Positions 1-6,890 of a stretch of DNA of 27,796 bases are shown here, one piece after another. A program made the translations under genes and the position numbers. This stretch comes from SZUA-430 sp046153995. GTDB lineage: Bacteria; Pseudomonadota; Alphaproteobacteria; Micropepsales; Micropepsaceae. The stretch is taken from contig JBJXEH010000042.1 in assembly GCA_046153995.1 (NCBI GenBank), forward strand, positions 1 to 27,796, written 5' to 3'. The notes beneath the pieces were generated by a model, which did not search any database, had not been told where the DNA came from, and saw nothing but the letters and a program-made list of their open reading frames with translations. How positions within the stretch are numbered: the stretch's first letter is position 1; the number at the start of each line of letters is the position of its first letter.

Positions 1-53
1 CCCACACATTTCACCCGCGGCCGGTTATCCGGCTCTTTGGGCTCCGTCGAAAT

Positions 54-476
54 TCACTGCCCGCTCGGCGGATCCCCTGCGGTTCCTAGCGAGGCGAACG
101 ACCCTTGGAACACGCCCGCATTCGCAGTTGCGCTGCCGTCGGGCTTCGCTGCCACGCGTCCGCTCGCGAATGCGGCGTCGAGCGGCCCGGGCTCTTTGCC
201 CTTTTTGTAGAAGGCAAACCCGTCCGCGATCGCTTGCCGGTTCGTGCAACGGCCGAGATCGGCAAGGAACGTTGCGATGCCGAAAGCCTCAGCCACGTCA
301 GCCGGCTGAAGCTCGTCTTGGGGGGACACTGCGCCGAGCGCTGCGGTCACCGCGTTGATGTCGCCTGCAGCACAGATCGCGTTGGCTAGCCCGTTCACGG
401 GATTGGCAGCGGCAAACACCGGCGTCGCGCTCAAAAGCGCGCACGCGAGGACTTTGCGAAAATGAGGCACGACCAT
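54..476 (-). CDS. Small secreted protein of unknown function
   Basis: This 140-residue protein starts with a signal peptide (MVVPHFRK, then a hydrophobic stretch ending ATPVFAAA, cleavage near residue 22), so it should be exported to the periplasm. The mature part is small, Ala/Gly-rich and has two cysteines (in AICAAGD and GRCTNRQ) that could form one disulfide. I recognise no domain. The ATG is supported by an upstream AGGGGGA about nine bases away on the minus strand. The upstream gene on the same strand, the polysaccharide-export lipoprotein, ends 219 bp away, so co-transcription is uncertain. Coding status is likely from the signal peptide and ribosome-binding site; function is unknown. 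Confidence 0.7.
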   Translation of the reverse strand: MVVPHFRKVLACALLSATPVFAAANPVNGLANAICAAGDINAVTAALGAVSPQDELQPADVAEAFGIATFLADLGRCTNRQAIADGFAFYKKGKEPGPLDAAFASGRVAAKPDGSATANAGVFQGSFASLGTAGDPPSGQ

Positions 477-695
477 GACGCTGATCCCCCTGGGGTTGGC
501 GGGCGCATGAAAACGGCGCAGGCAACAAACCGAAACCCGCAGGAATCGGCGATTCGCCTATGACTCTAACCGCGGCTGTCGGGACCGCCAAGGGAAAGTG
601 GTTAACAGCAACGGAAGCGCAACATGCAGGACATACCACGCGGGGTGGTAGGTGCCGCATAGCTTGCGCACAGGAACGTTTCGAGACGCTTCGTC

Positions 696-1265
696 TTAGA
701 AGAAGCGTTCGGGGATCCGAATCTCGTCGCCCGGAAACACCTTCGTCATTGGCGTCACGTCGACTCTGAATTTCTTGCCGCTGCGGGTGATCTCGACCGT
801 GCTTTCGCTCGCCCGGTACGTATAGCCCTCGGCAAGCGCCACCGCCTTTTGGACGGTCATGCCGCTGACGAACGCATACTGCCCCGGCTTCTTCACTTCG
901 CCGAGCACATAGATCGGGCGGAAACTGATGACTTCCGCGGAAACGCGCGGGTCGCGCAGAATCTGCGCCTCGCGCAGCTTCGCGGCATAGGCCTTCTCGA
1001 ACTCCCGCAGCGTTAGGCCTTTGACGCTGATCTGCCCGATGAACGGCGCGGACAGTACACCGGAGCTATCGACCAGAAACTCGCCGGACAAATCCGGTTC
1101 GCCGAAGACTGTGACTTTGACCTTGTCTTCCGGCCCCAGCCGATAATCCTCAGCACCCGATTCCGTCTTCGCGGGCGCGGTCGTCGTGGGCCCGTCCGAA
1201 GAGGACCCCGCACAAGCACCAAGCGCAAAGACAAGCGCGAACAAAACAAACAAACGGCTGTGCAT
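696..1265 (-). CDS. Wza/GumB-type polysaccharide export lipoprotein
   Basis: This is a 189-residue lipoprotein of the outer-membrane polysaccharide export (OPX) family, which forms or gates the channel through which capsule or exopolysaccharide leaves the cell. A type II signal peptide ends in the lipobox LGAC (Cys18). Residues about 40-115 (YRLGPEDKVKVTVFGEPDLSGE through RDPRVSAEV) match the Poly_export domain; about 115-175 (YVLGEVKKPGQY, MTVQKAVALAEGYT) match an SLBB domain. It is short, with one SLBB copy and no obvious C-terminal amphipathic helix as in full Wza, so it resembles the short GumB/ExoF-like class. No glycosyltransferase or chain-length regulator lies nearby. The phosphatase gene ends 74 bp upstream on the same strand and may be co-transcribed. 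The start lacks a strong Shine-Dalgarno sequence. Confidence 0.88.
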   Translation of the reverse strand: MHSRLFVLFALVFALGACAGSSSDGPTTTAPAKTESGAEDYRLGPEDKVKVTVFGEPDLSGEFLVDSSGVLSAPFIGQISVKGLTLREFEKAYAAKLREAQILRDPRVSAEVISFRPIYVLGEVKKPGQYAFVSGMTVQKAVALAEGYTYRASESTVEITRSGKKFRVDVTPMTKVFPGDEIRIPERFF

Positions 1266-1339
1266 GACTCGGGGCTCACATCGAGAAGCGTGGAGAGATA
1301 CGACCGCTGGTAACCTGCGATCAAGCGGGGTGGCTGCAA

Positions 1340-2095
1340 CTAAGGTGTCGACAAAAACTGACGTGTGCGCCCCTCCAACACAACCGCCGTCAAGTTCCCG
1401 GTCATGTAAGCGCCGGTGTCGATTCCGATGCGATTGTTCCTAACTTCCGGCGCGTCGGCTGGCGTGTGACCGTGCACGACTGTCCGCCCGAAATTCACAG
1501 GACTTTCCAGAAACTCCTCGCGTATCCACAGGAGATCGCTCTCGCGCTGTTCCTCAAGTGGCACACGCGGCTTCATCCCCGCATGAACGAAAATGTAATC
1601 GCCGATGACGTGATACAACCGCAAGTTCTTGAAGAACGCTTCATGCGTCTTCGGCAGAACCGAAGCGAACTCGCCGCGCGTCTGAGCCCAACTTTTCCCG
1701 GCGCTATGCGCGACGCCATAACTGCTCAGCGTCTCAAGCCCGCCGAAATTGCGCCAGGCTTCGCCGATGGCTGGATCGTTCAAGAACTGCAGCAGCGTCT
1801 CGTCGTGGTTTCCTTTTAAGTAGACGGTCTCAAACCCGGGAAAGCCGTCCAGCAAACGTTCGATTAGCTGTGCAGATTGCAACCCACGATCGACATAGTC
1901 GCCAATGAAGATCAGCGTCCGCTGCCGCGCCGCCGATAAACGGGACGCGGCGTCTATCTTTGTCCACAACTGTTCGAGCAAATCGAGCCGCCCATGCAGA
2001 TCGCCGACTGCAACGACGAAGTGATCGGGCGGCACGGCTGCGCGCGCGGCGGTTGGCGCCTCGCTTTTTGTCCGGCCGAAAATCGATCGCAGCAT
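1340..2095 (-). CDS. PPP-family metallophosphoesterase (Ser/Thr phosphatase-like)
   Basis: This predicted 251-residue cytoplasmic protein carries the full set of metal-site motifs of the PPP/ApaH-like phosphoesterases: GDLHG (31-35), GDYVDRG (65-71), GNHDE (95-99), a later VHAG and HGHT near the C-terminus. They bind a dinuclear metal centre that hydrolyses phosphoester bonds. The substrate (phosphoprotein or a nucleotide such as Ap4A) cannot be told from sequence. The reading frame is open further upstream to 2284, but the extra 63 residues look non-conserved and basic, and would run into the control region of the divergent ompA gene, so I chose the ATG at 2095, giving the usual family length and a short lead to GDLHG. 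It may share a transcript with the export lipoprotein gene downstream. Confidence 0.87.
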   Translation of the reverse strand: MLRSIFGRTKSEAPTAARAAVPPDHFVVAVGDLHGRLDLLEQLWTKIDAASRLSAARQRTLIFIGDYVDRGLQSAQLIERLLDGFPGFETVYLKGNHDETLLQFLNDPAIGEAWRNFGGLETLSSYGVAHSAGKSWAQTRGEFASVLPKTHEAFFKNLRLYHVIGDYIFVHAGMKPRVPLEEQRESDLLWIREEFLESPVNFGRTVVHGHTPADAPEVRNNRIGIDTGAYMTGNLTAVVLEGRTRQFLSTP

Positions 2096-2255
2096 GTCGA
2101 GACTCAATTTCGATCCGTAACGTTCATTTATCGAACAGCGTTCACGAACTGTGGCGACAGCGCCACGTGAATGCAAGAACGCACGCAAAGCAAGCAAACA
2201 AGCGGCCTTTTTCGCGTTTGCCCCACCGGCGTTTTGTACCCTCCACAACTGAAGT

Positions 2256-2286
2256 GATTCACGAATCGTTTGGATTCGATTCACGA
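2256..2286. repeat. Nested direct and inverted repeats before OmpA-A
   Basis: GATTCACGA occurs twice (2256-2264 and 2278-2286), and between and partly overlapping these is a 6-bp inverted repeat, CGAATC-GTTTG-GATTCG (2262-2278). The block ends 24 bp before the ATG of the first ompA-like gene, in the divergent region shared with the phosphatase gene. The placement fits an operator or a 5'-UTR structure, but no known regulator can be named. Confidence 0.4.
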
Positions 2287-2310
2287 GCTGGGAAATCAGG
2301 GGAGAATATC

Positions 2311-3333
2311 ATGCACAAGAAATTGCTTCTGCTCGGCACGGCGCTGAGCCTTAGTTGCGCGGCCGCTGCCAATGCGAACGAGCGTCACGGGTGGTACGTC
2401 GGCCTCGAAGGCGGTTGGGTTCATGTGAACGACACAGATCTACTCGCTTGGTCGTACAGCGAAATCCAATTCGAAAACCGCTGGGGCGTTATCGGCACAG
2501 TCGGCCACGCCTTTAACGGCAACTGGCGGATGGAACTCGAAGTCGGTTATCGCAACAACGACGTCCATCAGATCACGTTCAGCGCACCCGTCGGTCCCCT
2601 CGTCGAAGGCGAACTCAGCGAATGGACCGGCTTCTTCAACGCGCTCTACAATCAACCCGTCGGTAAGCGCTGGTCGATCGATTTCGGCGCAGGCGTTGGC
2701 GTCGATGCTGTGCGCTACAGCGACATCGTCGGCGGTGCAGGCAACGAAGCCAACGATGCTGTCTTCGCGGCGCAAGGCATTTTGGGCCTGAGCTACCGCG
2801 TCGGTCCGCATTGGGATGTGATGCTGAACTACCGTTATCTGTGGGCGAACGATCCGGAGTTCACGAACGTCGGCGGCGAAACCGACACGATGGACATGAC
2901 GAAGCACACGGTGACTTTGGGCTTCCGCTGGGGCTATGACGACGTTGCGGCTCCGCCGCCGCCTCCCGTGGCTCCACCTCCGCCGCCGGTAGCGCCGGTG
3001 CGCGCAAAGCAGTTCATCATCTTCTTCGGCTTCGATAAGTGCGACATCACCGCGGAAGCCGACAGAGTGTTGGGTGAAGCCGCCGATACGGCGAAAGCCG
3101 AAGGCAGTGCAAAAGTACAAATCGTCGGCCACACCGACACATCGGGCTCACCTGCCTATAACCAACGCCTGTCCGAGTGCCGTTCAGGTGCTGCTAAGTC
3201 GAACTTGGTCGGCAAGGGCATTCCGGACGCCGCGATCAGCACCAGCGGCAAGGGCGAAGGCGACCTGATGGTCAAGACCGACGACGGTGTAAAAGAGCCG
3301 CAAAACCGCCGTGCAACGATAGATTTGCAGTAG
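2311..3333 (+). CDS. OmpA-family outer-membrane protein, paralog A
   Basis: This 340-residue protein anchors the outer membrane to the cell wall. The order is signal peptide (1-22, ending AAANA), an 8-strand-type beta-barrel (about 23-210, opening GWYVGLEGG), a Pro-rich linker (about 212-233) and an OmpA/MotB peptidoglycan-binding domain (about 234-340). In that domain Asp276 (GHTD) and Arg291 (LSECR) sit 15 residues apart, as do the diaminopimelate-binding Asp271 and Arg286 of Acinetobacter OmpA. The mature protein has just two cysteines, Cys244 and Cys290, and Cys290 directly precedes that Arg. The frame is open back to 1960, but the signal peptide and the AGGGGAG ribosome-binding site fix the ATG at 2311. 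Closest in the window is paralog B, which shares the same cysteines. A strong terminator follows, so it is probably monocistronic. Confidence 0.93.
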   Translation: MHKKLLLLGTALSLSCAAAANANERHGWYVGLEGGWVHVNDTDLLAWSYSEIQFENRWGVIGTVGHAFNGNWRMELEVGYRNNDVHQITFSAPVGPLVEGELSEWTGFFNALYNQPVGKRWSIDFGAGVGVDAVRYSDIVGGAGNEANDAVFAAQGILGLSYRVGPHWDVMLNYRYLWANDPEFTNVGGETDTMDMTKHTVTLGFRWGYDDVAAPPPPPVAPPPPPVAPVRAKQFIIFFGFDKCDITAEADRVLGEAADTAKAEGSAKVQIVGHTDTSGSPAYNQRLSECRSGAAKSNLVGKGIPDAAISTSGKGEGDLMVKTDDGVKEPQNRRATIDLQ

Positions 3334-3360
3334 CAGATCGCACCAAGTAGAAGTTGCCGA

Positions 3361-3388
3361 AGGGGAGGGCCTGGTGCCCTCCCCTTTT
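3361..3388 (+). terminator. Rho-independent terminator of OmpA-A
   Basis: A perfect 10-bp stem (AGGGGAGGGC at 3361-3370 with GCCCTCCCCT at 3376-3385), five-base loop CTGGT, then a T run (3385-3388). It begins 27 bp after the stop codon of OmpA-A. Confidence 0.9.
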
Positions 3389-3473
3389 CTATTACGCCAG
3401 CCGCACGCCCTGATGAGGCCACCCTGTCAGGATCAACTGTCGCTACACGCCTGTCGCGAGCCACAGCGCAAAT

Positions 3474-3515
3474 GGTTGATACAAATCAACCGGCTAGCAC
3501 ATCATCTTGATGATG
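3474..3515. repeat. Two adjacent palindromes upstream of the TonB receptor
   Basis: The first is GGTTGATACAAATCAACC (3474-3491), 7-bp arms with a four-base centre. The second is CATCATCTTGATGATG (3500-3515), 7-bp arms with a two-base centre. The centres are about 25 bp apart and there is no T run, so they look more like binding sites for a dimeric regulator than a terminator. They lie upstream of the possible receptor promoter. The regulator is unknown. Confidence 0.4.
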
Positions 3516-3565
3516 CACTTCAGCCACAGCCTGTGCCAAATGAGACCACAGCGTTCCGTTTTGCC

Positions 3566-3595
3566 TTGAACGGTGGTTGAGCCCATCACTAGGAT
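3566..3595 (+). promoter_or_regulatory. Possible sigma-70-like promoter of the TonB receptor
   Basis: TTGAAC (3566-3571) and TAGGAT (3590-3595) are separated by 18 bp. This is the best match I could find by eye between the palindromes and the start codon; it would give a leader of about 125 bases. Weak evidence only. Confidence 0.25.
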
Positions 3596-3729
3596 GCACG
3601 CAAGTGTAAAAGGGAACGGAGCGGGCCGATCCGCACGTTTTCGCTGAGTTTGTCAGCGCTTGGGCGAACGCAGGTTGCACTCGGGGTTTGGTTTTGGGGA
3701 CGCAGGCGCGGTAAATAGGGGGCTATATC

Positions 3730-6700
3730 GTGTTGAATTCTAAGGGTTCTATCGCATTCAAGTCGGCGCTTCTGGCCGGTGCAGCGATGGTCGCGTACAG
3801 CGGCATCGCGGCAAACGCGCAAGACAGCGACAAAGATGAAAAGGTCGAAAAGGTAACGGTCACCGGCACGCGCATTAAGGCCCGGGACTTCAACTCGATC
3901 AGCCCGCTTGCGACCGTTACGGCGCAAGACATTCAGTTGACCGGCACGGTCAACACGGAACAGCTGATCAACTCGTTGCCGCAGGTTATTCCTGGCGTCA
4001 CGATCACGTCGAACAACCCATCGCTGAACGGCTTCGCCACGGTTGACCTTCGCGGCGTCGGTGCGAACCGTACGCTGGTGTTGATCAACGGCCGCCGCGC
4101 GAACCCCTCGTCGGCTTCGGGCCTCGTCGACTTGAACACGATCCCGGCGACGCTGCTTGAGCGTATCGAAATCATCACGGGCGGCGCTTCGGCGGTGTAC
4201 GGCGCAGACGCCGTTGCCGGCGCGGTGAACTTCATTCTCCGTGACAACTATCAGGGCATCGAGATCGGCTCGCAGTACAGCCAAACCGAAGACGGCCTAG
4301 CCCCGGCATGGACAGCAAACGCCATCATGGGCGGCAAGTTCGACGGCGACCGCGGCTCGATCCAGATGGCGCTGCAGTATTACAACCGCCAAGCGGTTGA
4401 AGCGCAGGCGCGCGGCTTCTCGCGTTACGCGGGCGCCGTGATGACCGACGGTGTCAACATCTTCCCGTCGCTGAACCAAGCGGACATCAACAACGGCAAC
4501 TTGCCGTTCTTCTCCGGCGGTTCGGGCACGGCACCTTGGGGCTCAGTTGGCGGCTTCTCGGTCGGCAACATCACCTTGGCCAGCGGTTTGACGCTCGACG
4601 CCGACTGCCGCGCGGCGAACGGCGTGCAGTCCACGGGCGGCACGATCCGCTTCCGCAACGGCGGCGGCATCGCACCGTTCCAGAACTGTATCCACCCGGA
4701 TAGCAGTGGCGCGCCCGACGCGGACGGCGACCGTTACAACTTCGCACCGGATAACTTCCTGATCTTGGGCAACGAGCGTTACAACGCGGCGGTCTTCGGC
4801 AAGTACGACATCCTGCCCGATGGCGTGATGACGGCCTTCCTCGACGCGACGTACACGAACTCGACGTCGACGCAACAGCTCGCGGCGACGCCGGCGACCG
4901 GTCTACAGGTGAAGTACGACCTCGACCCGACCGTCGGTAACGTCGTCGTGAACCCTTACGTCACTGGGCAACCGCAACTTCTGTCGCTCGCATCGTTGCA
5001 GTTCGGCGGTATTCCGGGTCTCGACAACCGGAACTTCGTGCTCAACATCCGCACCACGCAGGTCGGCAACCGCTTCGGCATCATCGAGACGAACGCGTTC
5101 TCGACGACGCAGGGCTTGCGCGGCGTAATCCCCACGCTCGATTGGGATTGGGAACTCTACCACAACATCTCGAAGAACTCTTCGACGGTCAAAAACAACA
5201 ACAACATCGGCGCCACGGCGATGACGCAGTTGTTGAACGCCTGTAACACGACGTCGCTTGCAGCACAGCCCCAGCCGCTGGGCTCGCTGCCGAACTGTCC
5301 GTTCCCGACCAGAACGGGCCCTGGCCCGTCAGCGTTCGTTCCAACACCGACGACGAACAACCCGTTGGGCGTGTTCTCGATGTCGCAAGACATGATCAAC
5401 TTCGTCCGCGTGAACTCGACGGACGTCATCAACTACGAGCGTTCGATCATCGCGGGTAACACGACCGGCGAGCTGTTCGACCTGTGGGGCGAAGGCGCGA
5501 TCAGCGCGGCGCTCGGCTTTGAGTACCGCATCGAAGAACTCGACAGCCGCGTCGATCCGTTCAAGAACGCGGGCGACATCATCGGCTTCAACGCGCAGAA
5601 GAACATCGCAGGCGGTTACGACGTCTACGAACTCTACGGCGAAGTGGAAGTTCCGCTGATCACCGGCGAAACGCTGTTCGAAAACCTGTCGCTCACCGGC
5701 GGCTACCGCAAGTCGGACTACTCGACGGGCGCCGGCATCACGGAAACGTGGAAGATCGGTGGCGAATGGGCACCGTTCGAATGGCTCAAGTTCCGCGCGG
5801 TTGAAAACCATGCGGTGCGCGCACCGTCGGTGTTCGAACTGTTCCGCGCTGGCGACCAAAACTTCCCGGCCTATGCCGATCCTTGCGACAAGGACACGGT
5901 AGCTCTGTTGGTCGGTCCGGCTCAGGCAGCTCGTATCGCGGCTTGTACGAACTGGTTCGCGGGCAACGGCGTTGTCTACAACTCGGCGACGTTCGACCAA
6001 AACAACGCGCAGGTGCAGGCGTTCCTGTTCGGCAACCCGAACCTCCAGCCGGAAATCGCCGACACGTTGACCTATGGCGTCGTGTTCCAGCCGGATTGGT
6101 TCCCGGTTGGCAAGCTCGACATCGCAGTCGATCGCTACGAAATCGAACTGGAAAACCAGATCGGCCAGCGTGGGATTGCGACGATCCTGAACGCTTGTAT
6201 CGCGGCGAACGGCAACGTGCTGAACGCAGACTGCGCGAACGCTCCGCGTGACCCGCTGAATGCGATCCCGGGCAACATCTCGGCGATCAACCAGTCTCTC
6301 GCGAACTTCGTCGGTGTCAGCCTGTACACTGGTGTCGACGTCGCGTTTAACTGGGCGTGGGACATGGAAGGGGACATCGGCCTTCCGGGCACGTTCAGCG
6401 TCCGCTCGTTCTACACATGGACGGACGAAAGCAACGGCGAAGTCGGCCTGTTCGTGGGCAGCATCGGCGGCATCATTGCGGAGCACAAGGCCGCCACGCA
6501 GTTCAACTACGTGTTGGAAGACTGGACGTTCGGTCTGCGCTGGAACTACACCGGTGCGGCACAAGATGCGATCTTCGGGTTCGAACGCATCCCGTCCTAC
6601 AATCTCTACGGCCTGGCTACGCGTTGGGACATGACGGACGACCTGTCGTTCACCGCTGGTGTGGACAACATGTTCGACAAGCAGCCGCCGGTTTGGGCGG

Positions 6701-6792
6701 GTGCGATCGGCAACGGTCAGTTCAACACCGACGGCTCGACGTACGAGCAGCTGGGTCGCCAGTACCGCATGGCGGTTACCTGGAGGCACTAA
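3730..6792 (+). CDS. TonB-dependent outer-membrane receptor
   Basis: This 1020-residue receptor would import a scarce ligand across the outer membrane using TonB/ExbBD energy. A signal peptide ends near residue 30 (IAANAQ); a TonB-box-like segment follows (VEKVTVTGTRI, about 39-49), then the plug domain (about 55-170, with VDLRGVGANRTLVLINGRR and GASAVYGADAVAGAVNFIL), then a large barrel to the C-terminus. There is no N-terminal STN signalling domain, so it is not an obvious sigma/anti-sigma transducer. It has exactly eight cysteines in four close pairs: 293/320, 505/523, 719/739 and 823/835. It ends TWRH rather than in the usual terminal Phe. The start is GTG (3730) or TTG (3733), after TAGGGGG. 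Ligand class (sugar, peptide, siderophore) cannot be told; the two 2OG oxygenases next door are the only clue. Confidence 0.95.
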   Translation: MLNSKGSIAFKSALLAGAAMVAYSGIAANAQDSDKDEKVEKVTVTGTRIKARDFNSISPLATVTAQDIQLTGTVNTEQLINSLPQVIPGVTITSNNPSLNGFATVDLRGVGANRTLVLINGRRANPSSASGLVDLNTIPATLLERIEIITGGASAVYGADAVAGAVNFILRDNYQGIEIGSQYSQTEDGLAPAWTANAIMGGKFDGDRGSIQMALQYYNRQAVEAQARGFSRYAGAVMTDGVNIFPSLNQADINNGNLPFFSGGSGTAPWGSVGGFSVGNITLASGLTLDADCRAANGVQSTGGTIRFRNGGGIAPFQNCIHPDSSGAPDADGDRYNFAPDNFLILGNERYNAAVFGKYDILPDGVMTAFLDATYTNSTSTQQLAATPATGLQVKYDLDPTVGNVVVNPYVTGQPQLLSLASLQFGGIPGLDNRNFVLNIRTTQVGNRFGIIETNAFSTTQGLRGVIPTLDWDWELYHNISKNSSTVKNNNNIGATAMTQLLNACNTTSLAAQPQPLGSLPNCPFPTRTGPGPSAFVPTPTTNNPLGVFSMSQDMINFVRVNSTDVINYERSIIAGNTTGELFDLWGEGAISAALGFEYRIEELDSRVDPFKNAGDIIGFNAQKNIAGGYDVYELYGEVEVPLITGETLFENLSLTGGYRKSDYSTGAGITETWKIGGEWAPFEWLKFRAVENHAVRAPSVFELFRAGDQNFPAYADPCDKDTVALLVGPAQAARIAACTNWFAGNGVVYNSATFDQNNAQVQAFLFGNPNLQPEIADTLTYGVVFQPDWFPVGKLDIAVDRYEIELENQIGQRGIATILNACIAANGNVLNADCANAPRDPLNAIPGNISAINQSLANFVGVSLYTGVDVAFNWAWDMEGDIGLPGTFSVRSFYTWTDESNGEVGLFVGSIGGIIAEHKAATQFNYVLEDWTFGLRWNYTGAAQDAIFGFERIPSYNLYGLATRWDMTDDLSFTAGVDNMFDKQPPVWAGAIGNGQFNTDGSTYEQLGRQYRMAVTWRH

Positions 6793-6821
6793 GAGCAAAA
6801 GCATCGCTAACTACGGTGCAG

Positions 6822-6850
6822 ACGGCGGCCCCAAAAGGGTCGCCGTTTTT
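6822..6850 (+). terminator. Rho-independent terminator of the TonB receptor
   Basis: A roughly 10-bp stem with one G-U pair (ACGGCGGCCC at 6822-6831 with GGGTCGCCGT at 6837-6846), a five-base loop CAAAA and a run of five T (6846-6850). It lies about 30 bp after the receptor stop and 40 bp before the TPR gene, so the TPR gene is either read through or uses its own promoter. Confidence 0.88.
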
Positions 6851-6890
6851 CTTTGTGTGCTAGGCCACGTGTTCTATTCTCAACCGCGCA

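Larger units (their letters stand above)
3334..3729. other. Intergenic control region between OmpA-A and the TonB receptor
   Basis: No gene is supported here. The stretch holds the OmpA-A terminator near its start, two adjacent perfect palindromes at 3474-3515, a possible sigma-70-like promoter at 3566-3595, and the TAGGGGG ribosome-binding site of the receptor just before 3730. The short frames in it lack ribosome-binding sites and recognisable protein features. Confidence 0.6.

Noticed and set aside
686..708. Inverted repeat ACGCTTC/GAAGCGT across the stop codon of the export lipoprotein gene.
   Set aside because: No T run follows on the minus strand, and the stem is short; not enough for a terminator call.
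1960..2310. Extended N-terminus of OmpA-A.
   Set aside because: The Arg-rich extension runs through the phosphatase gene; the signal peptide and AGGGGAG place the true start at 2311.
5329..6804. A 491-codon open frame on the minus strand opposite the TonB receptor.
   Set aside because: It is a shadow of the receptor gene in GC-rich DNA: Arg/Val-rich, no recognisable domain, no ribosome-binding site.
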